Source: Candidatus Aminicenantes bacterium UBA2190 (GTDB lineage Bacteria > Acidobacteriota > Aminicenantia > UBA2199). Taken from it: 64,000 nt of DNA. The first letter of the stretch is position 1. The number at the start of each line of letters is the position of its first letter. The stretch lies in NCBI GenBank assembly GCA_002335385.1, contig DCVK01000034.1:1-64000 (forward strand). The letters are read 5' to 3'. The position numbers and the translations under genes are program-made. Of this stretch, positions 43,701 through 53,226 are shown one piece after another. Below the pieces are notes generated by a model. That model saw only the letters and a list, made by a program, of their open reading frames with translations, searched no databases and had not been told where the DNA came from.

Positions 43701-44212
43701 ACGGTGGGCAGGGAGGCGGGGAACCCGAAGCCGTCAGGGAGCATGAACTCCTCGCTGTTCCTGCCGAATTCGCCGCGAAAATAGCGGCCGCCGTACAGGA
43801 TCTGGCGGATGATCGACTCGGGGGCGGCGATGTTCACATCGCACTCTTCCATGGACGAGCCGCTGGGGAACCAGCGTCCGGCCGCCACATGCCGTTTCAA
43901 CGCGGCAAAGGCATGCGGATAGTACTCCTCCATCATGCGGTAGCGCTTGGCGCCCCCAAAATTGAAAATATAACGGGGATACTTGCGGAACAGGTTGAAA
44001 TTCATCTTCAGGGTCCGCGGCAGGTACTTGGAGATGGTCGCGGGATAGGACCAATGCCATTGGCTGTCCAGGTGGGCCGAGGCGACGGCATACAATGTCG
44101 CCGGCAGGAAAAAGCCGGGACGCCCCGGCGCCTGGGCCGCCACGAAGCCCGCGAGCAGGAGCCCGCAGAGGACCCGACTCACCCGCCTTGCATTTTTTCC
44201 GCCGCCATTCAT
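40763..44212 (-). CDS. Secreted glycoside hydrolase family 38 alpha-mannosidase-like enzyme
   Basis: This is a 1149-residue protein. The ATG of MNGGGKNARRVSRVL opens a signal peptide (VLCGLLLAGFVAAQA). SAHLDSQWHW (residues 45-54) supplies the zinc-binding His and Asp. FMLPDGFGFPASLP (about 156-169) corresponds to the WLPDxFGY block with the nucleophile aspartate 160. QFHDILAGTC (about 405) is the QFHDILPGS block. Large beta-rich C-terminal domains follow. GH38 enzymes release alpha-mannose with retention. This one should act in the periplasm or outside on a mannose-containing glycan. It is next to a periplasmic-propeller sensor kinase on the same strand. Confidence 0.85.
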   Translation of the reverse strand: MNGGGKNARRVSRVLCGLLLAGFVAAQAPGRPGFFLPATLYAVASAHLDSQWHWSYPATISKYLPRTLKMNFNLFRKYPRYIFNFGGAKRYRMMEEYYPHAFAALKRHVAAGRWFPSGSSMEECDVNIAAPESIIRQILYGGRYFRGEFGRNSEEFMLPDGFGFPASLPTVLAHCGIRGFSTQKLYRGSSAPAGGPGSPQRTPEGIPFNVGYWQGVDGRGVIAALNPGKYNGEIWYDLSRSPESSGLPRALLPQAVDWPERILRNGKVSGLFADYMYYGTGDRGGAPSEASVRLLEAIINKGAVELPPPPRPLRLHHSAKGERVRVGDGPLRVLSATAEQMFKDIGPRQAARLPRYRGEFQLTNHSCGTLTSQAYIKRWNRRGEVMADAAERAAVAAEWLAGWPYPRQRLNEAWSLLLGAQFHDILAGTCKPEAFEYSWNDQLLALNQFSSVLTGAGGAVAASLDTRVAGIPVVVFNALEIGREDMVEAAVRFAGGAPPAVRVFDPHGREVPAQMTGAGRVLFLARVPAAGFAVYDIRAGDSPANALPSTLKVNERSLENDRYRVLLDENGDVASIVDKKLLRELLASPAHLEIKTDEPAAFPAWNMEWGDQMRPPRLRLKQPLRVTIVERGPARVALAVDRRGEGSRFIQTIRLAAGAAGERLEFANAIDWRTGSAHLKAVFPLAAASGKATYNLDVGTIERPGNNPKMFEMASQRWFDQTDAGGSFGVTVLSDCKYGSDKPDDRTLRLTLLRTPGARGWHAEQATQDWGHHEFVYGLAAHAGDWRRAQTDWQAYRLNQPLLAWQATRHDGPLGRSFSFLRLSRERVRVLALKKAEAGAEIVIRLVEMNGQGVAGVRVGFAAPLLSARELDGQERPVGGARVRDGELVADFGPYQLRTFALTLAPAPGPLRAPRGVPIKLAHNVRVAGGDGERSCTGFDAQGRLFPAGMFPARIVYQGVGFELATAQDSLGQATACMGQEIILPPGRFAKLLVLAAADGEQQATFRVDDKAFELAIQDWGGFIGQWDNRIWQMAGDGSASGGGPVTSPGRGKPPDSAPRVTCIGLEPGFVKPAPVAWFATHRHDAAGTDDPYAYAYMFAYELDLAAPARVLRLPDNRRIRLFAVTAVDRNGTLRPLWPAGDGLAAGIP

Positions 44213-44348
44213 GTTGATCTGCACCGGCGAATTATAGCAGAGAAGGGCGGCAATGAGAATTCCCGCGCTTCCGTGCCGGGATGGGAAAGGGAACGCCTCC
44301 TTTATTCGCGGGGGCGTTTGGTGTAGAATGGCAGGGCAAGGAGACCCC

Positions 44349-45611
<1,263 letters not shown>

Positions 45612-45688
45612 GCCTCTCCCGCCCCGGGGGGGCGCGGGATCATCCGCGCCCGGCCCGGCGGGACACGGGTTCGTCGTGAAAAACCCCT

Positions 45689-45713
45689 GGCCGGCGCCCG
45701 GCCTGCTCTTTTT
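45689..45713 (+). terminator. Intrinsic terminator after kbl
   Basis: GGCCGG (45689-45694) and CCGGCC (45698-45703) form a strong stem with loop CGC, followed after a few bases by five Ts (45709-45713). It separates kbl from ftsH. Confidence 0.55.
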
Positions 45714-45729
45714 GAATTCTCTCTGTTTA

Positions 45730-45738
45730 TGATATAAT
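45730..45738 (+). promoter_or_regulatory. Extended -10 promoter of ftsH
   Basis: TGATATAAT is a perfect extended -10 element (TG-n-TATAAT). A TTGAAT lies upstream at 45712-45717 with a short 15-base spacer, which an extended -10 promoter tolerates. The start would lie about 23 bases before the ATG at 45768. Confidence 0.6.
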
Positions 45739-45767
45739 GGGACAAATTCAAATAAAACAAGGCAGCG

Positions 45768-47645
45768 ATGAACAAAATGAAAGCTAAGCCTCCCAAGGGC
45801 CTCCTTTTCTGGATCGTTTCGGTGATCGTCCTCATCATGCTCTGGAACATGTTGAGCACCGTCTCCAGCGGCAAGACCAAGACCATGACCTTCTCCGAGT
45901 TCATGGACAAGGTGGAAAACGACCAGATCTCCAGCGCCCGCATCTCCGGCAACGTGATCAGCGGCGACATGAACCTGGAGGACGGCAGCGACTACACGCG
46001 CTACGAATCCACCATCCCCATCGACTACCCCGACCTGATCAACCGCCTGCGCCAGCACAAGGTCAACATCGACGTGGAAAAGCTGAACAAGAACGAGTGG
46101 CTGGGCATCCTCCTCTCCTGGGCCCCCTTCGTCATCCTCATCGTCTTCTGGGTGATGATCATGCGCCAGCAGGGCGGCAACAAGGCCTTCACCTTCGGCA
46201 AGAGCAAGGCCCGGCTGTTCACCGGTGACCGCAACAAGTTCACCTTCAAGGACGTCGCCGGCGTCGAGGAGGCCAAGGACGAGCTGGAGGAGATCATCGA
46301 GTTCCTCAAGGAGCCCAAGAAATTCCAGCGCCTGGGCGGCAAGATCCCCAAGGGCGTCCTGCTCATCGGCCCCCCGGGCACGGGCAAGACCCTGCTGGCC
46401 AAGGCCATCGCCGGCGAGGCCAACGTCCCCTTCTTTTCCATCTCCGGCTCCGACTTCGTCGAGCTCTTTGTCGGCGTCGGCGCTTCGCGCGTGCGCGACC
46501 TGTTCGACGAGGGCAAGAAGCACGCCCCCTGCCTGATCTTCATCGACGAGATCGACGCCGTGGGCCGCCAGCGCGGCACCGGCCTGGGCGGCGGCCACGA
46601 CGAGCGCGAGCAGACCCTGAACCAGCTGCTGGTGGAGATGGACGGCTTCGACGCCAACGAGGGGGTGATCATCATCGCCGCCACCAACCGCCCCGACATC
46701 CTCGACTCGGCCCTGCTGCGTCCGGGGCGCTTCGACCGCCGCATCGTGGTCTCCACCCCCGACGTCAAGGGGCGCGAGGAGATCCTCAAGGTGCATACGC
46801 GCAACTCGCCGCTGGACAAGGACGTCGACCTGCAGGTCCTGGCCCGCTCCACCCCCGGGTTCACCGGGGCCGACATCGCCAACCTGGTCAACGAGGCCGC
46901 GCTCTACGCCTCGCGCAGCGGCAAGAAGGGCATCGCCATGGAGGATTTCGAGTACGCCAAGGACAAGGTGCTGATGGGCAGCGAGCGCAAGAGCATGATC
47001 ATCTCCGAGGAGGAGAAGCGCATCACCGCCTACCATGAGGCCGGTCACGCCCTGATCGCCTCCCTGGACAAGGAGGCCGACCCGCTGCACAAGGTCTCGA
47101 TCATCCCCCGCGGCATGGCCCTGGGCGTGACCCAGCAGCTGCCGCTCAACGACAAGTACACGTATTCCAAGTCCTATCTCGACGCCCAGCTGTCGGTGCT
47201 GCTCGCCGGGCGCATCTCCGAGGAGATCTTTTTGGGCATCCTCACCACCGGCGCCGGCAACGACTTCGAGAAGGCCACCTCCATCGCCCGCAAGATGGTC
47301 TGCGAGTGGGGCATGTCGGCCATGGGCCCGGTGGCCTACGCCAAGAAGGAGGACATGATCTTCCTTGGCCGCGACCTGATGTCGCACAACGAGTATTCCG
47401 AGGAAACCTCGCAGCAGATCGACAAGGAGATCAAGAAGATCATCGACCAGGCCTACGCCAACTCCAAGCACATCATCCTGGAGAACCGCGGCAAGCTGGA
47501 GATCATCGCCCAGCAGCTGCTGGAGAAGGAATCGCTGACCTCGGACGACATCGCCGCCATCCTGGGCACGCCGAAGAAACCCGATCCTTTGCAGGCCAAG
47601 AAGAGAAAGCCCCGGAACGGCGCCGCGGCCGCATCTGCGAAGTAG
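45768..47645 (+). CDS. ftsH: ATP-dependent membrane zinc metalloprotease FtsH
   Basis: This 625-residue protein has two N-terminal membrane spans (about 13-30 and 108-128) flanking a periplasmic segment. The AAA ATPase follows with GPPGTGKTLLAKA (Walker A), LIFIDEIDAVGRQRG (Walker B) and the second region of homology ATNRPDILDSALLRPGRFDR. The zinc protease domain carries HEAGHAL (near residue 423). It degrades damaged or regulated membrane and cytosolic proteins. The C-terminal tail is basic (KKRKPRNG). The next gene starts on the base after the stop codon, so ftsH is probably cotranscribed with cdaA-cdaR-glmM. Confidence 0.95.
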   Translation: MNKMKAKPPKGLLFWIVSVIVLIMLWNMLSTVSSGKTKTMTFSEFMDKVENDQISSARISGNVISGDMNLEDGSDYTRYESTIPIDYPDLINRLRQHKVNIDVEKLNKNEWLGILLSWAPFVILIVFWVMIMRQQGGNKAFTFGKSKARLFTGDRNKFTFKDVAGVEEAKDELEEIIEFLKEPKKFQRLGGKIPKGVLLIGPPGTGKTLLAKAIAGEANVPFFSISGSDFVELFVGVGASRVRDLFDEGKKHAPCLIFIDEIDAVGRQRGTGLGGGHDEREQTLNQLLVEMDGFDANEGVIIIAATNRPDILDSALLRPGRFDRRIVVSTPDVKGREEILKVHTRNSPLDKDVDLQVLARSTPGFTGADIANLVNEAALYASRSGKKGIAMEDFEYAKDKVLMGSERKSMIISEEEKRITAYHEAGHALIASLDKEADPLHKVSIIPRGMALGVTQQLPLNDKYTYSKSYLDAQLSVLLAGRISEEIFLGILTTGAGNDFEKATSIARKMVCEWGMSAMGPVAYAKKEDMIFLGRDLMSHNEYSEETSQQIDKEIKKIIDQAYANSKHIILENRGKLEIIAQQLLEKESLTSDDIAAILGTPKKPDPLQAKKRKPRNGAAAASAK

Positions 47646-48404
47646 ATGGTCGTCGAGAACATTCTCAGCGCCTTCGTAAGGATCACGCTCAGGGATGTTC
47701 TGGACATCTTCCTGCTCTTCCTGCTGTTCTATTACATCCTGCTGCTGATCAAGGGCACCAAGTCCTACCAGATGGCCCTGGGGCTGATGCTGATCGGCTT
47801 TTTCGCCCTGTTCTCCGGCCTGCTCAAGCTGACCGCCTTTTCCTACATCCTGAACAACTTCTTCACTTACCTGGTGTTCGCCATCATCGTCCTCTTCCAG
47901 GGGGAGTTCCGCAAGATACTGGCCGAGATCGGCGGCAAGCTCAAGACCAAGTTCATCCCCGCCGACATTTCGCGCATCCGCGACGAGATCGTCAACGCCG
48001 CCGTCGCCATGTCGCTGGGCAAGATCGGCGCCCTGATCGCCGTCGAGCGCGAGATCAAGCTCAAGTCCTACATCGACAAGCATATCCAGATCGACGCCCT
48101 GGTCTCCAAGGACATGCTGTTGACCATCTTTTCTCCCAACACTCCCCTGCACGACGGGGCGGTGATCATCTCCGCGGGGCGCATCGCCGCCGCCAACTGC
48201 TTCTTCCCCTACCCCCCCTTGCTGGAGTTGACTCCGGCAGGGGGACGGCACCTGGCGGCCATCGGCATCAGCCAGGAAACTGATTGCGTGGCGATCGTCG
48301 TCTCCGAGCAGACCGGCAAGATCTCCCTGGCCGTCAAGGGGGAGCTGATCCGCGGGCTGGACCGCGAGGGGCTGAAGAACCGGCTGAAGTTCCTGAAGGT
48401 GTGA
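47646..48404 (+). CDS. cdaA: Diadenylate cyclase, CdaA type
   Basis: This is a 252-residue protein. Three N-terminal membrane spans (about 20-36, 44-60 and 68-85) are followed by the DAC domain. The family motif DGA is present in TPLHDGAVII (residues 170-172). The second active-site motif, normally GTRHRAA, reads GGRHLAAIGIS (201-203): its last arginine is leucine, and the loop before it (FFPYPPLLELTPAGG) is shorter than usual. CdaA makes c-di-AMP from two ATP. Gene order ftsH-cdaA-cdaR-glmM supports the assignment. Full activity is not certain with the altered motif. Confidence 0.85.
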   Translation: MVVENILSAFVRITLRDVLDIFLLFLLFYYILLLIKGTKSYQMALGLMLIGFFALFSGLLKLTAFSYILNNFFTYLVFAIIVLFQGEFRKILAEIGGKLKTKFIPADISRIRDEIVNAAVAMSLGKIGALIAVEREIKLKSYIDKHIQIDALVSKDMLLTIFSPNTPLHDGAVIISAGRIAAANCFFPYPPLLELTPAGGRHLAAIGISQETDCVAIVVSEQTGKISLAVKGELIRGLDREGLKNRLKFLKV

Positions 48405-48405
48405 C

Positions 48406-49080
48406 ATGGCGGAGAGATTGAAAAGGTTCTTTTTCAACAACTGGGGGCTCAAGGCCAGCGCCCTGCTCCTGGCACTGCTGGTCTGGGCGGTCATCAGCGG
48501 CCGCGAAGGCGCCTATTCGGAAAAAACGCTGAAGATCCCCGTGGAGGTCATCCATGTCTCGGAGAACATCGAGGTGGTCAACCTGCGCCCGGAGGAGGTC
48601 ACCGTATCGCTGAAGGGGGCGTCGAAGTTCGTTGCCGCCGTCAGCCCCGAGAGCCATCCCATCAGGATCGACCTGAAGAACATCAAGGAAAGCAGCAAGC
48701 TGAACTACTTCGCCGAGGACTACCTGGAGATCGCCGAGGGAGTGCAGATCGTCTCCATCCACCCGAAGATGATCGAGGTCTACGTCGAGGAGTTCGCCAC
48801 CCGCGAGCTGCCGGTCAAGATCCGTTTCCGCGGCCGCCTGGCTCCCCAACTGCGGCTGACGTCGGCCAGGGTCGTCCCCGACCGCGTCGTCGTCATGGGC
48901 TACAAGTCGCAGGTCGATGACATCGACGCCGTCATGACCGAGGAGGTCGACCTGGACGGGGTCAAGGCCAGCCTGAGCCGCCGGCTGGCCTTGAAGCAGA
49001 CCCCCGACATCCTGAAGTTCCGCGACCATCGCGACGTGGAGTTGCAGCTGGAGATCGAGGATCGCGGTCCGAGAAAATGA
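48406..49080 (+). CDS. cdaR: CdaR/YbbR-domain regulator of CdaA
   Basis: This 224-residue protein has one N-terminal membrane anchor (LKASALLLALLVWAVIS, about 15-31) and two YbbR-type beta domains outside. The first includes VTVSLKGASKFV and ends at IEVYVEEFATRELPV; the second includes VVPDRVVVMGYKSQVDDI. CdaR proteins bind and regulate CdaA at the membrane. It begins one base after the cdaA stop codon and overlaps glmM by four bases. The number of YbbR repeats is lower than in Bacillus CdaR. Confidence 0.85.
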   Translation: MAERLKRFFFNNWGLKASALLLALLVWAVISGREGAYSEKTLKIPVEVIHVSENIEVVNLRPEEVTVSLKGASKFVAAVSPESHPIRIDLKNIKESSKLNYFAEDYLEIAEGVQIVSIHPKMIEVYVEEFATRELPVKIRFRGRLAPQLRLTSARVVPDRVVVMGYKSQVDDIDAVMTEEVDLDGVKASLSRRLALKQTPDILKFRDHRDVELQLEIEDRGPRK

Positions 49081-50396
49081 AGGACCCGCTCTTCGGCACC
49101 GACGGCATCCGCTCGCTGGCCGGCGCCTACCCCCTGGACGAGCCCTCGCTGCTCAGGCTCGGCGCGGTCATCGCCTCCTTGTCCGCGCGCCCGCGCGTTC
49201 TCATCGGGCGCGACACCCGGGAATCGGGTCCGGTCATCGAGGCGCAGCTGCGGCGCGGCATGGGCCGCCGGGCCCGGGTCTTCTGCGCCGGCGTCCTGCC
49301 CACGCCGGGACTGGCCTATCTGACCCGGGAGTTCGCCTGCGATTTCGGGATCATGATCTCGGCCTCGCACAACCCCTACACCGACAACGGCATCAAGATC
49401 TTCGACCGCCGGGGCGAGAAGCTCTCCGCGGCCCTGGAAAAACGGATCCACCGCGAGTTTCTCGCCGGGAAGAGGGGCCCGGCCGCCGCGGCGCCGCCCC
49501 CGGCGCCTCTGGACCCCGGCGCCTACGGGAACTTCCTCCTGGGCGAGGGCGCCGGCCTGGAAGGCGGCGGTTTCCGCCTGGCCGTCGATTGCGCCAACGG
49601 CGCCGCCTCGTTCCTGGCGCCGGTCCTGTTCCGCCGTCTGGGCCTGGACGCCGCGCTGGGCCACGCCCGTCCCAACGGGCGCAACATCAACGCCGGCAGC
49701 GGATCGACGCACCCTTCGGCCCTGCAGAAGCTGGCGGCCAAGCACGGCGCCGGACTCGGCCTGGCCTTCGACGGCGACGCCGACCGCGTCATCTTCTGCG
49801 ACGCCCGGGGGCGAATGCTGGAGGGCGACCACACCCTGTTCCTCATCGCCCGCTACCTTCGCGAAACCGAGCCGCGCTTCAACCGCGTGGTGGTGGGCAC
49901 GGTGATGGGCAACCTGGGGCTGGAACGGGCGTTGAAGAGGGCGGGCATCGCCTTCCTGCGCGCCGACGTCGGCGACAAGCACGTTCAGCGGCTGATGAAG
50001 AGGAGCGGCGCCATCCTGGGCGGCGAACCGTCGGGGCACGTCATCCTGCGCCATCGCCAGAGCAGTGGCGACGGCCTGCTGACCGCCCTGTACTTTATGA
50101 GGGCCCTGCGCCACTTCGCCTGGAGCGCCGGCGAGCTGCATGACCGCCTCCCCCTTTTCCCCCAGCGCACGCTCAACATCCGCGTCGGCCGCAAACCGGA
50201 CCTGAAGCGCTGGCCGGCGTTCCGGCGCGAATCCGCGCGCTTCGCGAGACGGTATGGCCGCCGCGCACGGCTGCTGGCCCGCTACTCGGGGACCGAACCC
50301 ATGATCCGCATCATGATCGAGGCCCGCGATCAAGAGACCATCGATACGACCATGCCCATTTTCCAGTCCCTGGTGGAAAATGAGATCGGAGAATAA
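49077..50396 (+). CDS. glmM: Phosphoglucosamine mutase
   Basis: This 439-residue alpha-D-phosphohexomutase has an N-terminal LFGTDGIRSLAG, the catalytic phosphoserine 97 in MISASHNPYTDNG, the metal site LAFDGDADRVIF (about 235), the sugar-binding GGEPSGHVIL (about 317) and the phosphate-binding RYSGTEPMIRIM near the end. GlmM turns glucosamine-6-phosphate into glucosamine-1-phosphate for UDP-GlcNAc. It follows cdaA-cdaR with a four-base overlap, as in Firmicutes, where GlmM and CdaA interact. Confidence 0.92.
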   Translation: MKDPLFGTDGIRSLAGAYPLDEPSLLRLGAVIASLSARPRVLIGRDTRESGPVIEAQLRRGMGRRARVFCAGVLPTPGLAYLTREFACDFGIMISASHNPYTDNGIKIFDRRGEKLSAALEKRIHREFLAGKRGPAAAAPPPAPLDPGAYGNFLLGEGAGLEGGGFRLAVDCANGAASFLAPVLFRRLGLDAALGHARPNGRNINAGSGSTHPSALQKLAAKHGAGLGLAFDGDADRVIFCDARGRMLEGDHTLFLIARYLRETEPRFNRVVVGTVMGNLGLERALKRAGIAFLRADVGDKHVQRLMKRSGAILGGEPSGHVILRHRQSSGDGLLTALYFMRALRHFAWSAGELHDRLPLFPQRTLNIRVGRKPDLKRWPAFRRESARFARRYGRRARLLARYSGTEPMIRIMIEARDQETIDTTMPIFQSLVENEIGE

Positions 50397-50397
50397 C

Positions 50398-51111
50398 ATG
50401 AAACTCAGCGTCAACATCGACCACATCGCCACCATCCGCCAGGCGCGCCTGGCCAGCGAGCCGGACCCGGTCTACGCGGCGGCGCTGGCGGAACTGGGCG
50501 GCGCCGACGGCATCACCGTGCACCTGCGCCAGGACCGCCGCCACATCCAGGAACGGGACGTCGAGATCCTGCGCCGGGTGATCAAGACCCGGCTGAACAT
50601 GGAGATGGCCGCCTCCATGGAGATGGTCAAGATCGCCCTCAAGTACAAGCCCGACGTCTGCACCCTGGTGCCGGAAAGCAAGGACGAGGTCACCACCAGC
50701 GGCGGCCTGGACATCGTCATGTTCGCCGACAAGGTACAGGAGGTGGCGGGCAACCTGATGGCCGCCGGCATCGGCGTTTCGCTGTTCATCGACCCGGGCG
50801 TCGAGCAGGTCAAGGCCTGCCATCGCCTGGGCATCCGCATCATCGAGCTCAACACCGGCGACTACGCCGTCAACTCCGGCAACAGTTACGCCAGGCTGGA
50901 GCTGGAAAAGATCACCAAGGCGGTGCACTACGCCAGGAAACTCGATTTCACGGTTCTGGCCGGCCACGGCCTGACCTACCAGAACGTGCGCCCCATCGCC
51001 GCCATGAACGAGATCGCGGAGCTGAACATCGGCCATTCCATCGTGGCCAACGCCGCCTTCGTCGGCATGAAGGAGGCGGTGGCGCGCATGAAGGAGCTGC
51101 TCGTTTGCTGA
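50398..51111 (+). CDS. pdxJ: Pyridoxine 5'-phosphate synthase
   Basis: This 237-residue TIM-barrel protein starts at the ATG two bases after glmM, with GGAG upstream. LSVNIDHIATIRQAR, ADGITVHLRQDRRHIQ (catalytic His and Arg), LNMEMAASMEMV, TLVPESKDEVTTSGGLD and VLAGHGLTYQNV are canonical PdxJ blocks. It condenses 1-deoxyxylulose-5-phosphate and 3-amino-2-oxopropyl phosphate to PNP in vitamin B6 synthesis. It shares the run with glmM and the PHP-domain gene. Confidence 0.95.
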   Translation: MKLSVNIDHIATIRQARLASEPDPVYAAALAELGGADGITVHLRQDRRHIQERDVEILRRVIKTRLNMEMAASMEMVKIALKYKPDVCTLVPESKDEVTTSGGLDIVMFADKVQEVAGNLMAAGIGVSLFIDPGVEQVKACHRLGIRIIELNTGDYAVNSGNSYARLELEKITKAVHYARKLDFTVLAGHGLTYQNVRPIAAMNEIAELNIGHSIVANAAFVGMKEAVARMKELLVC

Positions 51112-52781
51112 AACGGATCCGCAGCGCCCTCGCCTTCCTGGTGGCGGCCGGCCTGGCCGTCGTCGCCTTCAACGGCATTTCTTTCCAGCAGCGCGTCAAC
51201 AACCGCCCGCTGCCCTCCTTCTACAAGAAGGGCGTCTTCCACCTGCACTCGACCTTTTCCGACGGCAAGGGCACGGTGGCGGAGATCTGCCGCGCCGCCG
51301 CCGCCCAGAACCTGGATTTCGTCATCCTGACCGACCACGGCCGCCCCAATCGCGAAGCTTCCGCCGCCACCGCCTGGAAGGACGGCACCCTGCTCATCGG
51401 CGCCTCGGAATTCTCGCTCCATGCCGGCCACCTGGCCGCGGCCGGCTACCGCCTCCAGGATTACGAATTCCCCCCCGAGGCGCAGGAAGCCATCCGCGAA
51501 GTGGAGAACGACGGCGGCGTGACCTTCATCTCCCATCCCCTGGACGGCCGCATCCCCTGGACCGACTGGGACGCGCGCGGCTTCACCGGCATCGAGATCA
51601 TCAGCCTGTACCAGATGGCCAAGAAGAACCTCCTTTACGGGCTGACCCTCTTCCCGCTGCAATACCTGCTGAGCCCCGACTACGCCCTGACCGCGATCAT
51701 CACCTACCCGAAACAAGAGTTGGCGATATGGGACCGCTTCAATCGCCAGGGGAGATACTTCGGCATTTACGCCCTGGACTCCCATGCCAAGCTCGCGCTC
51801 GGCAAAAAGATTCATTTCCGCTTCCCGTCCTACGGCGCGACCTTCAAGATCATGCGCGTCTACGCCAAGGTCGACCGCGATCTGGACAGGGACGCGGCCG
51901 CGGCGGCCGCGACCGTCATCGCCGCCCTGCGCTGCGGCAATTTCTTCAGCGCCATCGAGTCGCTGGCCGCGGCCAACGGTTTTGAGTTCCATTACCTGGA
52001 GGACGACGGCCGCCGGGTGGAGATGGGGGGGGACGCGGAGCGACCCGGCGGTTCGCTGGTCCTGCGCCTGCCGTTTCCTTTCGCCACCGACGTGCGCATC
52101 ACGAAGGACGGCCGGCCCTTCCGCCTCATCGAGGGCAACACCCGGCAGGAAATAAGCGTCCACGTCAGTACGCCCGGCGTCTACCGCTGCGAGGTATTCA
52201 TCCATTCCGGCCGCCTCAGCCACCTGCCGTGGATCCTGGCCAATCCCATTTTCCTGGCCCGGCCGGCGCCTTCGGTCCCTCCGGCCCCGGTCCCGTCGCC
52301 ACGGACGGTGCTGAATCCCGCCGGCTCCTATTTCCAGGTGGAGAAGAACGGCCGCTCGCTCGGCGAGGCGTCGGCGGCGACCGGGGACGACGGCCGGCCT
52401 TTCACCCGCCTGCGCTTCGAGCTGCGCAAGGAATCGCCGGCGCTGGTCGACTACTGGGTTTCCCTGGCCCGCCGGCAGGAGCTCGACTTTTCCCCCTACC
52501 GGGGATTCGTCTTCGCGGCCCGGGGCAGCCGGGCCATGCGCTTCTGGCTGCAGTTCCGTACCGGCGCCGGGAGGGAGGAGTCGGCATTCCAGCATTCGTT
52601 CCGCGTCGACGGGGAGTGGCGGACGGTGGCCATCCCCTTCGCCCGTTTCCACCGCCTCTACGGCGCCGGGTCCGCATCCGACCGGGACCGGGTGAACTCG
52701 TTCTTCATCCTGATCGACAACGGCAACTCATTTGACGGAGCCCGGGGCGAGCTCGAGCTCCGGCCCATCGGGCTGTACTGA
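51105..52781 (+). CDS. Secreted or membrane-anchored PHP-domain protein
   Basis: This 558-residue protein starts at a TTG overlapping the pdxJ end by seven bases. An N-terminal hydrophobic segment (ALAFLVAAGLAVVAFNGIS) anchors or exports it. Residues about 42-270 form a PHP metallo-phosphoesterase-like domain: GVFHLHSTFSDGKGT (HxH), ILTDHGR, FISHPLDGR and IYALDSHAK keep most metal ligands. The C-terminal 300 residues include a proline-rich linker (about 385) and a beta-rich module (about 400-558) with FVFAARGSRAMRFWLQFRTG, resembling carbohydrate-binding or CIA30-like sandwiches. The substrate is unknown. Export of a PHP protein is uncommon but occurs. Confidence 0.75.
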   Translation: MLKRIRSALAFLVAAGLAVVAFNGISFQQRVNNRPLPSFYKKGVFHLHSTFSDGKGTVAEICRAAAAQNLDFVILTDHGRPNREASAATAWKDGTLLIGASEFSLHAGHLAAAGYRLQDYEFPPEAQEAIREVENDGGVTFISHPLDGRIPWTDWDARGFTGIEIISLYQMAKKNLLYGLTLFPLQYLLSPDYALTAIITYPKQELAIWDRFNRQGRYFGIYALDSHAKLALGKKIHFRFPSYGATFKIMRVYAKVDRDLDRDAAAAAATVIAALRCGNFFSAIESLAAANGFEFHYLEDDGRRVEMGGDAERPGGSLVLRLPFPFATDVRITKDGRPFRLIEGNTRQEISVHVSTPGVYRCEVFIHSGRLSHLPWILANPIFLARPAPSVPPAPVPSPRTVLNPAGSYFQVEKNGRSLGEASAATGDDGRPFTRLRFELRKESPALVDYWVSLARRQELDFSPYRGFVFAARGSRAMRFWLQFRTGAGREESAFQHSFRVDGEWRTVAIPFARFHRLYGAGSASDRDRVNSFFILIDNGNSFDGARGELELRPIGLY

Positions 52782-52817
52782 AAAGGCCATCCATCGGCGT
52801 ACGGCAGAAAATGAAAG

Positions 52818-53098
52818 CAATCGGTTTACGGTAGACGGTTTACGGGAAGACAAAGATGTAATAGTAAGACTAAAATTCCAAGCACCAAGCACCAAATTCC
52901 AAATCCCAAATAAATTCCAATTTCCAAATGACCAAAACGAAGACAAATTGCCGAACTTGCCTTGGTTTTTGTTTTGGAAATTGGAATTTGGAATTTGGTG
53001 CTTGTTTGGGATTTGTAATTTGTGATTTGGAATTTAAGTCTTCGTATGGCCTCTGTTCTTACCGTCCACCGTCCACCGTAGACCGTCAGCCGATTTCA
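52818..53098. repeat. Nested inverted-repeat element, AT-rich core with ACGGT-type outer arms
   Basis: The gap 52782-53226 contains no gene that I can support. Its core has imperfect inverted arms of about 65 bases: 52870-52936, built of AATTCCAA and AGCACCAA words, and 52971-53035, their reverse complement, around a loop of about 35 bases. Outside this lie GGTTTACGGTAGACGGTTTA (52823-52842) and, inverted, CCGTCCACCGTCCACCGTAG (53062-53081), each next to ATCGG/CCGAT. A further AACGTCTGACGTCTT follows near 53120. The whole could fold into one long hairpin. A related partial copy lies at 34801-34890. Confidence 0.7.
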
Positions 53099-53226
53099 AT
53101 TACTAACAGTCTTCGTCTAACGTCTGACGTCTTCTTGTTTCCGTCCGGCGCTGCACCGGCAATTGACTCGCGGTCGATCTTTTGTTACAGTGTGGGCTAC
53201 GCCACGAAACCATCTCGAGGAAGATC

